A DNA stretch of 64,000 nucleotides from CAVTQZ01 sp963737015 (GTDB taxonomy: Bacteria; Actinomycetota; Acidimicrobiia; Acidimicrobiales; UBA8190): positions 1,984,001-2,048,000 of the forward strand of contig CAVTQZ010000001.1 in the NCBI GenBank assembly GCA_963737015.1, given 5' to 3'. The position numbers and the translations under genes are program-made. Positions 8,868-17,387 of this stretch are shown one piece after another; within the stretch, counting starts at the first letter, position 1, and each line of letters opens with the position of its first letter. The notes beneath the pieces were generated by a model, which did not search any database, was not told the DNA's origin, and was given only the letters and a program-made list of their open reading frames with translations.

Positions 8868-9860
8868 TCAGTTCAGCTTTCCGAGTGTCCGGAACCATTC
8901 GAGCGTGCGCCCCAGACCTTCGTCGAGGCTGATAGGGCTGTAGCCGAGCCGCTTGTAGGTCTTGGACTCTTCGAGGCTCTTGCGCTCGGGCATCTGACGG
9001 GCGGCCTTTTCGGCGATTGCGACGAGGGTCGGCCCGAAGACCTTCAGCAATTCGGGGTCGTCGGATGGCTCGACGTCGATGACCCGGTGGTCGAGGCCGG
9101 TCATCTCGCAAATGCGGTTACAAGCGCTGGCGATGCTGACCATGTCTTCGGGTCTGCCGTCGAGCATGTAGCGCTCTCCCGCCACTCCCTTGTCCAACGC
9201 GAGGAGGCAGCCACGCGCGATGTCTTCGGCAAACACCCAACTGACGGGGAACTTGAGGTACCGGTCGATGCGTCCCCGTGCCGACGATATGAGCACCCGG
9301 TTGAAGCTGGTGATGCCGAGGGCGTTGCTCACCACCGGAGACGGGCCGAAGATGGCGCCGGGATGTGCGCTTACGACATCTCGGCCCTTGGCGGCACGGG
9401 ACATCGCGTCCAGGAACGCCGCCATCTTCGTGAGCGTGTAGGGGTCCTGGCTCGGCTCTTTCATCACCGGCGCGTCCTCGCGATCGAGTCCTCCGGTCGT
9501 ATCGAAGAACGTGCCCGTGCTGACTGCGACGACGCGGCCCAGGTCGACCGCTTCGGCCGCGTCGAGGACGTTTCTGGTCCCACCGACGTTCACCGCCTCA
9601 AAGTCGGACATGTTCTGGCTCGCGCCACCGAGTAGGGCTGCGCAGTGGACGGCAGCGTCACAGCCCCTTGCCGCTCGCAGGACGGCATCGGGATCGGTGA
9701 TATCGCCGGTCACGACCTCCACCCCGAACTCCGTGAGCGGTCCGGTTTCGGCGCTCTCCCGGGCGAGCGCCCGCACGGCCTCGCCCCGCTGCACCAGCAG
9801 CTTGCAGATGTTGGCGCCGGCCAGCCCGGTAGCCCCCGTGACGAGCACGGTCCGGCTCAT
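8868..9860 (-). CDS. NAD-dependent epimerase/dehydratase (extended SDR, 3-beta-HSD/DFR-like)
   Basis: Extended-SDR oxidoreductase of 330 residues. The N-terminal Rossmann motif is TGATGLAG (residues 8-15), the Ser/Thr site lies in VSTGTFF, and YTLTK supplies the catalytic Tyr and Lys. The overall pattern is closest to the dihydroflavonol reductase/3-beta-hydroxysteroid dehydrogenase branch, so reduction or oxidation of a ring or side-chain carbonyl is likely. Its ATG overlaps the stop of the upstream AhpD-like gene in an ATGA quartet (9857-9860), indicating co-translation. Confidence 0.9.
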   Translation of the reverse strand: MSRTVLVTGATGLAGANICKLLVQRGEAVRALARESAETGPLTEFGVEVVTGDITDPDAVLRAARGCDAAVHCAALLGGASQNMSDFEAVNVGGTRNVLDAAEAVDLGRVVAVSTGTFFDTTGGLDREDAPVMKEPSQDPYTLTKMAAFLDAMSRAAKGRDVVSAHPGAIFGPSPVVSNALGITSFNRVLISSARGRIDRYLKFPVSWVFAEDIARGCLLALDKGVAGERYMLDGRPEDMVSIASACNRICEMTGLDHRVIDVEPSDDPELLKVFGPTLVAIAEKAARQMPERKSLEESKTYKRLGYSPISLDEGLGRTLEWFRTLGKLN

Positions 9861-10444
9861 GGCGCTGCGTGCTCGGCGGGCTCGTCGATGGCCGAGTCGA
9901 CCTGATCGGCGCTGTAGGGGATGACGGGGGGCGCTTCGCCGAAGACGTCGAGCGTGTGGATGAATCGGTGCAGGCCCATAGAGTTCGCGCAGGCAAAGCC
10001 CAACTCGATGATCTGCGCCGCGGTGAAATGCTCCCCTAGCCGCCGGTAGAAATCGTCATCGATCGCGTGATGATCGGCCGAGAGGAGATCGAGGAACTCT
10101 ACGGCGAGGCGCTCCTGCTCATTGAGCTCCGCTCCGCCCGGCGCGACCAGGCAGGCCACGTCCTCCTCAGTGATGGAGTCGTGCTTACGCGACTGCATGC
10201 ATGGTTGGCACTCACCCAACTGTGCACTGCGGATGCGCAGGAGCTCGAGGATCCGACCACCAAGCAGCGACTTCTGCCCCCACATCGTCCGCGCCGCATG
10301 TGTCATCAAGATTTGCTGAGTCCGGTAGGCGAAAATCTGCAACGGGACCGGCGTGGCATATAGCCCGTCAGCCACCCCTTCTTCGATTATGCGCCTCGGC
10401 TCCGGGGCCATCGCCTCCAGCGGGATTGGCTCGATCCTCGGCAC
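9857..10444 (-). CDS. Carboxymuconolactone decarboxylase/AhpD-like protein
   Basis: A 195-residue all-helical protein of the CMD/AhpD superfamily. It carries the redox-type motif GECQPCMQSRKHD (Cys-x-x-Cys followed by His), which in AhpD supports peroxidase-reductant activity. The N-terminal IEPIPLEAMAPEPRRII is typical of the family. The GTG at 10444 is used because the frame closes soon upstream. The gene is translationally coupled to the downstream epimerase. Whether it acts in oxidative defence or on a lactone cannot be told from sequence. Confidence 0.87.
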   Translation of the reverse strand: MPRIEPIPLEAMAPEPRRIIEEGVADGLYATPVPLQIFAYRTQQILMTHAARTMWGQKSLLGGRILELLRIRSAQLGECQPCMQSRKHDSITEEDVACLVAPGGAELNEQERLAVEFLDLLSADHHAIDDDFYRRLGEHFTAAQIIELGFACANSMGLHRFIHTLDVFGEAPPVIPYSADQVDSAIDEPAEHAAP

Positions 10445-10542
10445 ACAAACCCCAATCCGCTCCAGGCTTCAGCCGTAGAGCAAGCTCGTCTTTCGACGTC
10501 GCGCAGAACATCGCCCCGACGTCGTTACTGTACTGTCCCCTC

Positions 10543-11355
10543 GTGCCGCTCGACCCGTCGTCTGTCCTGCTTACCGACCGCGTGGCCGTGGTTACCGGAG
10601 GGGGCTCGGGCATCGGGCGGGGCATCGCCAATGGTTTGCGCGCATTTGGCGCCCGGGTTGCCATTTGGGAGCGTCACGCCGACAGCGCTGCTGCTGCGGG
10701 AGATGAGGTCGGTGGCCTCGGCATGCAGGTCGACGTGCGCGACTCAGCCGAGGTGGACGCCGCACTCGACCGCACCCTGGCGGAGCTCGGTCCCGTGAGC
10801 ATCCTCGTCAACAATGCCGGCGGCGTCTTCAACTCCCCACTCCTCGAGACGACGGAAAACGGTTGGGACGCGCTGTACCGGTCCAACCTCAAACACGTGA
10901 TCCTCTGCACGCAGCGGGTGGCGCGCTCGATGGTCCGGCACCAGCTCGTTGGCAGCATCATCAGTGTGACCTCGATCGAAGGGGTGCGCGCCGCGCCCGG
11001 TTATGCGGCATACGCAGCGGCCAAGGCCGGCGTGATCAATTACACGAAGACTGCCGCATTGGAACTGGCCCCCTACGGGATTCGGGTGAACGCGCTCGCA
11101 CCCGACATCACTTGGACCGAAGGCCTGGCCGCCATCGCGCCCGACCCTGAGGGGCAGCAGGCCCGCTTCGGGCTGACCGTGCCGATGGGCCGGGCCGGCC
11201 ACGTGGACGAGATGGCAGGCGCTGCCGTGTTCCTGGCGAGCGAGCTCTCGAGTTATGTCACAGGACAGACCATCCACGTCGACGGGGGCACCCTCGCTGC
11301 GAGCGGCTGGTATCACCATCCCGAAAACGGTGCCTACGTCCTCGGGCCTTCTTGA
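10543..11355 (+). CDS. SDR family oxidoreductase (FabG-like)
   Basis: Classical SDR of about 270 residues with TGGGSGIGRG near the N-terminus, NNAG, catalytic Ser in SVTSIEG and YAAAK, ending in a typical GQTIHVDGGT C-terminus. The frame is open upstream to 10201, but that part lacks coding character and overlaps the divergent AhpD-like gene. The GTG at 10543 gives a normal SDR N-terminus. No Shine-Dalgarno sequence is visible; TACTGT ends 6 bases before the GTG, so the transcript may be leaderless. The C-terminal tail after the SDR core is slightly longer than usual. The substrate is unknown. Confidence 0.88.
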   Translation: MPLDPSSVLLTDRVAVVTGGGSGIGRGIANGLRAFGARVAIWERHADSAAAAGDEVGGLGMQVDVRDSAEVDAALDRTLAELGPVSILVNNAGGVFNSPLLETTENGWDALYRSNLKHVILCTQRVARSMVRHQLVGSIISVTSIEGVRAAPGYAAYAAAKAGVINYTKTAALELAPYGIRVNALAPDITWTEGLAAIAPDPEGQQARFGLTVPMGRAGHVDEMAGAAVFLASELSSYVTGQTIHVDGGTLAASGWYHHPENGAYVLGPS

Positions 11356-11415
11356 GCCTCCCGACTTCGCCAAAGACTTTCGATACCACCTCACGGATCC
11401 GATCTCGAGCGACGC

Positions 11416-11456
11416 CTAGCAGTTCGTCTGTTATTCGCTCTCGGCTTGTCTGCTAG
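11416..11456. terminator. Possible bidirectional hairpin between convergent genes
   Basis: CTAGCAG (11416-11422) and CTGCTAG (11450-11456) are perfect inverted arms around a 27-base loop, in the gap between two convergent genes. The right arm includes the glycosyltransferase stop. There is no T-tract, so this is only a weak terminator candidate. Nothing else is seen in the 97-base gap. Confidence 0.25.
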
Positions 11457-12595
11457 CTCCCGAAGCGCGCCACGAGGTCGCTGGCCACCTCTTGTGCATC
11501 GGGCATGGCGGCGACCTCTTTTTCGAGCTCGGCAGCCCTAGCTGCAAAGGAAGCATCGTCCAGGAGGGCGCGCACGCAGCTGCGAACCCGGGCGGGGTTC
11601 AGGTCGGCTGGGAGGATCGAAAGTCCCGCGCCGGCGCGCTCGACCAGATCGCCGTTCAGGAAGTTATCGGCCCCTTGGGGGATGACGACCTGTGGCACCC
11701 CGTGGGCTAGCGTCCCGAACATCGTGCCCGACCCACCATGGTGTACGACGGCGGAGCAGCCCGGAAGCAGTTCGGCTTGGGGTATGTAGCGTTCCACCCG
11801 CACGTTGCGCCCCAACGGGCGGAGCTCCTCCGGGTCGTTGTCGACCCCGACAGTCACGACTATCTCGAGCTCTTCATCCGCCAGGCCTTCGATGACCGTG
11901 CGAAACACCTCGGTGTTACCGCCATAGAACGTTCCGAGCGTTACATAGACGACTGGGCGTTCCAACGGGTCTCGGGACCGCAGCGGCAGCGGTACAGGCC
12001 GAAGGCGGATGCTCTCTCCTGCAGGAACCGACAGAGGCTCGAGTGAAGGAGGGCTGACCTCGATCGTAAGGCCTCCATAGATGCCCCCCCACCCGGGCGA
12101 ATCGCGGCCGAAGGAGCGCCACAACGGCGATAAAGAGTCGTTGGCGAGTTCCATGACCTCGTGCGGCAGCATCGGGCTAATGAGATGGTGGACCGCGGGG
12201 ACGCCAAGGATCTCGGCTGCAATCGGACCTGCAAAGGCGTAAGTTTCGAAAAGGATTAAATCCGGAGCGAAGCTTCCCCCGATCTCCACGACATCGTCGA
12301 TCATGTCGGCCGCACCGATGTCAGCGAAAAGACGCGGAATGAAGTAGTAGTTGATCCGCTCAGGCGCCAGCCCATCACCAGGAAAGCCGCGGACTCGAGT
12401 GCGAAACACCTCGAACCAGTCCATCTCCTTGTGACCGGCTCGGACGTACTCAGCGCCGCTTCGTGCGATCGCCCCTCCGGGATCATCCCCGCACGCGATC
12501 GCAACCTTGTGCTCCTCTGCAAGCAGAGCCTCTGTCAACGGTATGAGCGGGTTCACATGACCAGAGGCAGGCACTGCCACAGCGAGCACTCTCAC
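11453..12595 (-). CDS. Macrolide/UGT-type glycosyltransferase (GT1)
   Basis: GT-B fold glycosyltransferase of about 380 residues that would transfer a nucleotide-activated sugar to a small lipophilic acceptor. The N-terminal PASGHVNPLIPLTEAL is the acceptor-side signature, and the C-terminal HHGGSGTMFGTLAHGVPQ is the nucleotide-sugar motif of the erythromycin/UGT group. I place the start at the GTG at 12595, just after a GGAGGG, because the family normally begins right before RVLAVAVP; 25 codons upstream are open but unsupported. It stands alone, convergent with the SDR. Its likely roles are detoxification or glycolipid decoration. Confidence 0.9.
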   Translation of the reverse strand: MRVLAVAVPASGHVNPLIPLTEALLAEEHKVAIACGDDPGGAIARSGAEYVRAGHKEMDWFEVFRTRVRGFPGDGLAPERINYYFIPRLFADIGAADMIDDVVEIGGSFAPDLILFETYAFAGPIAAEILGVPAVHHLISPMLPHEVMELANDSLSPLWRSFGRDSPGWGGIYGGLTIEVSPPSLEPLSVPAGESIRLRPVPLPLRSRDPLERPVVYVTLGTFYGGNTEVFRTVIEGLADEELEIVVTVGVDNDPEELRPLGRNVRVERYIPQAELLPGCSAVVHHGGSGTMFGTLAHGVPQVVIPQGADNFLNGDLVERAGAGLSILPADLNPARVRSCVRALLDDASFAARAAELEKEVAAMPDAQEVASDLVARFGS

Positions 12596-12759
12596 CTGAT
12601 CGGCTCCCTCCAATAGGTGACCGCTGTTGAAGCCTAAGCCCTCGACAAACGACCGGCTCCGGGCACGCACGGAACACCAGCCTGGGCACGAGGAGTGTGG
12701 GCTACTGTCATCGCAGAAGCCGCAGTGACCGACTTGATCCGATCCACAGCGGGGACACA

Positions 12760-13152
12760 GTGAAAAGCCTGACGATCAACCGCCTTCTCGAAAATGCACG
12801 AGCACGCCTACAGCGAGTAAGTGCAGAGGATCTCGAAGCAGAACAAGAAGCCGGAGCACTGGTAATCGATATCCGGCCAACTGAGCAGCGAAGCCGCGAT
12901 GGTGAGCTACCGGGTGCGATTGTCGTTGACCGAAATGTCCTGGAGTGGCGGCTCGACCCGACCAGCCCCCATCGAATTGGAGAGGTCTCGGGCTACGACC
13001 ACCGAATCATCCTCGTGTGCAATGAGGGTTACTCCTCGAGTTTGGCGGCCGCAACCCTCCAGGAACTCGGATTGCACGGGGCCACAGACCTCGTGGGCGG
13101 TTATCAGCAATGGCTCCAGCTCAAATCGTCACCGCGGCGCAACCCAAAGTAG
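12760..13152 (+). CDS. Single-domain rhodanese-like protein
   Basis: Rhodanese/Cdc25-fold sulfurtransferase of 130 residues. The active-site loop is CNEGYSS, with the nucleophilic Cys, preceded by VIDIRPTEQR and followed by the C-terminal DLVGGYQQWL typical of the fold. The GTG at 12760 follows a weak GGGGA; an upstream ATG at 12697 is possible but lacks a site. It is divergent from the glycosyltransferase across 164 bases in which I see no clear signal. The next gene, a methyltransferase, starts 32 bases downstream. Confidence 0.87.
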   Translation: MKSLTINRLLENARARLQRVSAEDLEAEQEAGALVIDIRPTEQRSRDGELPGAIVVDRNVLEWRLDPTSPHRIGEVSGYDHRIILVCNEGYSSSLAAATLQELGLHGATDLVGGYQQWLQLKSSPRRNPK

Positions 13153-13184
13153 AGCTTCCGTTCACCGTGGTGAAGGAGGGTGCG

Positions 13185-13799
13185 GTGAGAGGTGGCAGAG
13201 AAGACCATTGGGATTCCGCCTACCGAGACCGTGGCACCGCCGGTGTTAGCTGGTTTCAGCCAGAGCCGACCATGTCGATCGAATTGATTCGAAGTCTCGG
13301 CTTTCCAAGGGACGCTGCCATCATCGACGTCGGTGGCGGGACCTCGTTTCTGGTCGATGCATTGCTAGATGACGGCTTCGACGACTTGTCGGTGCTCGAT
13401 GTCTCAGATGTGGCGCTTCAGGCGGTGCGCCAGCGGCTGAGCTCGGATGCTCCGGTGACACTCATCCACGATGATGTGTTGGCATGGAGGCCTGAGCGCG
13501 CATTCGATTTGTGGCACGACCGAGCCCTGTTTCACTTCTTGGTGGACGAGGCCACACGGACGGAGTACCTCAATACCCTGCATCGCGCGCTTCTTGCAGG
13601 TGGCTTTGTCATCCTCGGGACGTTTGCCTCAGACGGACCTGAATACTGCTCCGGTCTTCCGGTCGCCCGCTATTCGGCCGAGGATCTTACGAGGGTCATG
13701 GGAACCGACTTTGAGATCTTGGGGCGGACACGCGAAGAACATCTAACTCCCGCCGCCGCCATTCAGCCGTTCACATGGCTCACCGCACGTCGTAGGTAG
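13185..13799 (+). CDS. Class I SAM-dependent methyltransferase
   Basis: Cytoplasmic methyltransferase of about 204 residues. The N-terminal HWDSAYRDRGTAGVSWFQ block is characteristic of a small class I family related to thiopurine/trans-aconitate-type enzymes. Motif I is IIDVGGGTSFLVD, with acidic residues after strands 2 and 3 (VLDVSD, IHDDV). The GTG at 13185 is chosen because GGAGG lies 5 bases upstream and it avoids overlapping the rhodanese gene; a longer frame starts at 13110. Codon use here is less GC-biased than in neighbouring genes, which suggests possible transfer. The acceptor is unknown. Confidence 0.87.
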   Translation: MRGGREDHWDSAYRDRGTAGVSWFQPEPTMSIELIRSLGFPRDAAIIDVGGGTSFLVDALLDDGFDDLSVLDVSDVALQAVRQRLSSDAPVTLIHDDVLAWRPERAFDLWHDRALFHFLVDEATRTEYLNTLHRALLAGGFVILGTFASDGPEYCSGLPVARYSAEDLTRVMGTDFEILGRTREEHLTPAAAIQPFTWLTARRR

Positions 13800-13801
13800 C
13801 A

Positions 13802-13822
13802 GGAGCCGAGAACAGCGGCTCC
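13802..13822 (+). terminator. Hairpin after the methyltransferase gene
   Basis: GGAGCCG (13802-13808) pairs perfectly with CGGCTCC (13816-13822) around a 7-base loop, two bases past the stop at 13799. No T-tract follows, so it is a plausible but unproven terminator. Confidence 0.35.
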
Positions 13823-13877
13823 GCCGCCGCGCCATTGCGTTTGACATTGGAAGAACCGTCACGGGAATAAAGCGCAA

Positions 13878-14791
13878 CTACCGGGAGGCGGTGAGGTAGC
13901 GCCGAGCCCATCTCCCTACAGTTGCGAATGCGTCCTCGGCAGCCGGAAGCCCGAAGTTCACGAAGCCGTGCGGCTGGCCCGGATAGGACACCTCCTCTGT
14001 TTCGACCCCCGCGTCACGGAGGCGCTGCGCGTAGGCACGACCCTCGTCCCTGAGTGGGTCACAGCCCGCGAGTATCACGAGCGCAGGAGGCAGATCTTCG
14101 AGCGTCGACGCGTGTAATGGAACGGCGAGCGGATCGCTATCGATGTCGCGACCGCCCCCGTACGAAACCCAGTACCACTCGCTCGACTTTTCCGAGACGA
14201 TCAGTCCGTAGAACTCCTTCCTCGACGGATGCGGCGACCCGTGGGCGTCGACCGCCGGGTAGATAAGGACCTGTCCGGCCGGCCGTGCATCTGCGTTTGA
14301 TTCCCGAAGCCTGAGAGCGACCGCGGTTGCGAGGTTCCCACCCGCGCTCTCACCCCCCACGATCACCGCTTTTTCGTGGACGTTGAAGCTCGACGAGTTC
14401 GCGAGCACCCAGCGAGTGACGGTCTCGCAGTCGTCCAGGCCAGCCGGGTACGGGTTCTCCGGCGCAAGGCGGTACTCCACCGAGGTCACCGTGGCACCGG
14501 TGGCGTAGGCGAGCTCCCGCGCGACGTTGTCCATGAGCGCCAAGCTTCCGAGACACCACCCGCCGCCGTGGAAGTACACGAAGAGTCCCCTGGCCTCGTC
14601 ATCGTGTCGTAGATGCGGACCGGCACTCCCTCGATGACCTCGTCGTGAACGTGTGCGATGTCTCGAGCGACCGGGAGGTCGAACGACCCCCGTGCGAGGG
14701 CGAGGAACTCGGGTGAGAAGTCGTCGGGCGGGAGCGGGTTCGCCTCCAGCCACTCGCCGACCCATGGATCGAGCACGCCTTCATCGGTCAC
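13878..14791 (-). pseudogene. HSL-family alpha/beta hydrolase, frameshifted
   Basis: Hormone-sensitive-lipase-type esterase split by a single-base frame change near 14595-14610. The N-terminal part (MTDEGVLDPWVGEWLEANPL onward) runs from the ATG at 14791. After the segment reading VPVRIYD the homology continues in the next frame at ARGLFVYFHGGGW. The second part has the oxyanion motif HGGGW, nucleophile elbow GESAGG, the Asp in CDPLRDEG and the His in QPHGF, so the full catalytic set survives. One base appears to be missing. It may be a true pseudogene or a sequencing error. The N-terminal piece begins 15 bases after the hydratase stop, in the same operon. Confidence 0.8.
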
Positions 14792-14806
14792 GACATCACT
14801 CCCGAA

Positions 14807-15715
14807 TCACCGTTCCGCACGAACCTTGTCCTTCTCGGCTCGGACGATCGGTGGGGCATCTTTCCAGTTGGGTATCCCCGAGTCCTCTTGAGCGACGGGC
14901 CAGCGGTTCTCGTTCACCCAAGCCCAGTGGGCATGATTCAACTCGTGCAAGGTGAAGCAAGCGTTCAGCGCGTTGTAGAAACCCATGTTGTCGACGCTCT
15001 GGTTGACCGCTTCTTTTATCAGGAGCGACGTCATCGAGGGCAGCTCCGCCACGCGTCTCGCGAAGTCGAGGGTCCTGTCGGCAAGTTCGTCGGCGGGAAA
15101 GATCTTGCTCACCATCCCGAGCGACTGGGCCTGATCGGCGTCGAGCGAGTCGCCGGTCAGGAGCAGCTCCTTCGCCTTTCTCGGACCGAATTCCCATGGG
15201 TGCGCGAAGTACTCCACGCCACACATTCCCAAGCGCGTTCCCACGACGTCTGCGAAACGCGTTCCCTCGGCGCAGACGATCAGGTCGCAAGCCCACAGGA
15301 TCATTAGGCCGGCCGCGTAGATCTCGCCGTGGGCCTGGCCGATCGTGATCTTGCGGAGGTTACGCCAGCGCCGCGTATTCTCGAAGAAGTAGTGCCACTC
15401 CTGGAGCATGAGGCTCTCGGCGCCGTTGCGCGTGGCACCGTTGATCTGATGGGTCGGATGTTGTCCGGGACCGGGACGGAACTCCTCCATCGACACCTTC
15501 GAGCCGAGGTCGTGGCCCGTGCTGAAGAGGGGCCCCGTCCCCCCGAGGATCACGACCCTCACGTCGTCGTCGGCCTCCGCTCGAAGAAAGGCCTCGTTCA
15601 GCTCCACGAGCAGGCCGCGGTTCTGGGCGTTTCGCGCCTCGGGGCGGTTGAGCATGATACGGGCGATCCGCCCGGAGTCGAAGGTCTCGTAAAGGATGAA
15701 CTTGTAATCGGGCAT
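14807..15715 (-). CDS. Enoyl-CoA hydratase/isomerase family protein
   Basis: Crotonase-fold enzyme of 302 residues with the N-terminal IARIMLNRPEARNAQNRGL motif and the oxyanion-hole region PLFSTGHDLGS. The C-terminus is about 40 residues longer than usual and ends in an unusual Trp- and charge-rich tail (HWAWVNENRWPVAQ and following). The ATG at 15715 has GGGAG at good spacing; the frame opens 8 codons earlier. It lies between an acyl-CoA ligase and the frameshifted esterase in one minus-strand operon, which suggests a beta-oxidation step on the acid that the ligase activates. Confidence 0.9.
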   Translation of the reverse strand: MPDYKFILYETFDSGRIARIMLNRPEARNAQNRGLLVELNEAFLRAEADDDVRVVILGGTGPLFSTGHDLGSKVSMEEFRPGPGQHPTHQINGATRNGAESLMLQEWHYFFENTRRWRNLRKITIGQAHGEIYAAGLMILWACDLIVCAEGTRFADVVGTRLGMCGVEYFAHPWEFGPRKAKELLLTGDSLDADQAQSLGMVSKIFPADELADRTLDFARRVAELPSMTSLLIKEAVNQSVDNMGFYNALNACFTLHELNHAHWAWVNENRWPVAQEDSGIPNWKDAPPIVRAEKDKVRAER

Positions 15716-15828
15716 CGTCTCTCCCTGTCCTTCGGGCATTGTCAGCCCGCATTTCGAGACTGTATTTCGGCCGGAGCGATGGCGAAATTTGGACTTCGCG
15801 ACCGACGAGCAATCGGCGGGGCTTTGCC

Positions 15829-17325
15829 TCAGTCAGTGCGTGAGAGAAGGGGCTCCCACTCGTCCCGCAGCGTTCTGCGCAGGACCTTCCCGGACGGAAG
15901 CCTCGGTATCGCCTCCACGACGACCACCTTCTCGAGATGCTTGTAAGTGGCGAGCGACTGCTCCACCAGCCGCTTCAGCTCCGCGGGGTCCGCGGGCCGA
16001 TCCCGGTCGAGCTGTACCGCGGCGACAGGGACTTCACCCCTTCGTTCGTCATGCACGCCGAAGACCGCGCAGTCGACGACGGAAGGGTGTCCGTGCAGAA
16101 CTCCCTCGATCTCGGCGGGTGCGACCTGGAAGCCGCTCACCTTGATCATCTCCTTGCACCTGTCGGTGATGTGCACCCATCCTTCCGGCTCCAAGCATCC
16201 GACATCGCCCGTGCGGTACCACCCGTCGGTGAAGGCGTCGGCGTTCGCCTCGTCCGGAATATATCCGGCCATGACCGACCCACTGCGCGCCTGTATCTCG
16301 CCGACTTCACCGGATTCGACGGGTTCTCCGATCTCGAGGTCGGCTATCCGAAGCTCAACTCCCTCGGGAGGCAGACCTGCCGAATCCAACCTCCAGCGAG
16401 CCGGATCGTCCACGGGATTGGCGGCGATTACAGGCAGCTCGCTCGCCCCGTATGCAGCGAGCCAGCGCACGCCCGACCGCGCGGTGACCGCCTCGGCGAC
16501 CGAGGGTGTCACAGGGGTTGCGCCCCACATGATGTAACGCAGGGACGAGAGGTCATAGCTCTCGAGATCGGGATGGCCCGCCATCGCCAACGCGATGGGC
16601 GCGACCGCCATCTCGATCGTCATTCGCTCCTCCGTTATGCAGCGCAGGACCTCGTCGAGATCGAACCTTCTGTGCAATCTCACGGTCGCGCCGGCAGCCG
16701 AAGCAGCGAGAAGGTTCAGGAGCCCGAGGATGTGAGATGGCGGCGTCGCCACCTGGAAGCGGTCATCGTGGGAGAGCCCCAACGCGGCGCACCAATGTGC
16801 GGTCGCGCACCCAATGGACGCGTGGGTATGGCGGACCGCCTTCGGGAGCCCGGTGGTGCCCGAGCTGAAGACGTACAAGGCGTCGGCGGTGAGATCCGTA
16901 GACGGCTGCGGCCTGGCGGTGCTGTGTCGGGATGCTGCCGCGCCGACCGCATTCTCGTCGAGGTCGGTCACCCGGTCGTCACCGAGGTGCCGGCGCAAGA
17001 CGTCGGCAGCCTCGCCGTCTGCGATCGCGTGAATGGGAACTGTCAGATCGAGGGCGTGCTCGACTTCGCGTGATCTCCACGCGGGACTCAGGAGGACCGA
17101 CACCGCCCCGAGCTTGCTGACGGCGTTCACCGCCACGACGAACTCGGGGCGATTGGCGCACATAACTGCCACCCGGTCACCTTTCGCGACGCCCCCAGTT
17201 GAAAGATGGCGCGCAAAGGAATTGGAAAGCGCTTCGAGCTCTGCGAAGGACCACTGCTCGGTGCCCGCGAGGATGGCGCTTGCTTCTCCGAACCGGTCGG
17301 CGGCGGACTCGATCAGCCCGTGCAT
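15829..17325 (-). CDS. Acyl-CoA ligase (AMP-binding, FadD-like)
   Basis: ANL-superfamily ligase of 498 residues, forming an acyl-CoA from a carboxylic acid, ATP and CoA. The P-loop-like A3 motif is FSSGTTGLPKAVRHTH, A8 is YRTGDVG, the hinge region SGFQVAPAEIE follows, and the C-terminal Lys lies in LPSGKVLRR. The start is at 17325, where GAGG precedes the ATG by 6 bases. It is divergent from the acyl-CoA dehydrogenase at 17388 across 62 bases, and this pair of promoters probably serves one pathway. Confidence 0.92.
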   Translation of the reverse strand: MHGLIESAADRFGEASAILAGTEQWSFAELEALSNSFARHLSTGGVAKGDRVAVMCANRPEFVVAVNAVSKLGAVSVLLSPAWRSREVEHALDLTVPIHAIADGEAADVLRRHLGDDRVTDLDENAVGAAASRHSTARPQPSTDLTADALYVFSSGTTGLPKAVRHTHASIGCATAHWCAALGLSHDDRFQVATPPSHILGLLNLLAASAAGATVRLHRRFDLDEVLRCITEERMTIEMAVAPIALAMAGHPDLESYDLSSLRYIMWGATPVTPSVAEAVTARSGVRWLAAYGASELPVIAANPVDDPARWRLDSAGLPPEGVELRIADLEIGEPVESGEVGEIQARSGSVMAGYIPDEANADAFTDGWYRTGDVGCLEPEGWVHITDRCKEMIKVSGFQVAPAEIEGVLHGHPSVVDCAVFGVHDERRGEVPVAAVQLDRDRPADPAELKRLVEQSLATYKHLEKVVVVEAIPRLPSGKVLRRTLRDEWEPLLSRTD

Positions 17326-17349
17326 CGGAAACCTCGTTCTCGTAAATGA

Positions 17350-17366
17350 GAGCGCTATCAACGCTC
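17350..17366. promoter_or_regulatory. Inverted repeat in divergent ligase/dehydrogenase promoter
   Basis: GAGCG (17350-17354) and CGCTC (17362-17366) form a 5-bp inverted repeat with a 7-base spacer midway between the divergent genes starting at 17325 and 17388. TATTCT just downstream ends about 8 bases before the GTG of the dehydrogenase, suggesting a leaderless transcript. The operator role is a guess. Confidence 0.3.
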
Positions 17367-17387
17367 ACGAGTGTATTCTTCGCGCCC

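Noticed and set aside
15937..17073. A 378-codon plus-strand frame inside the acyl-CoA ligase region
   Set aside because: It is antisense to the ligase motifs A3-A10 and has no coding character of its own.
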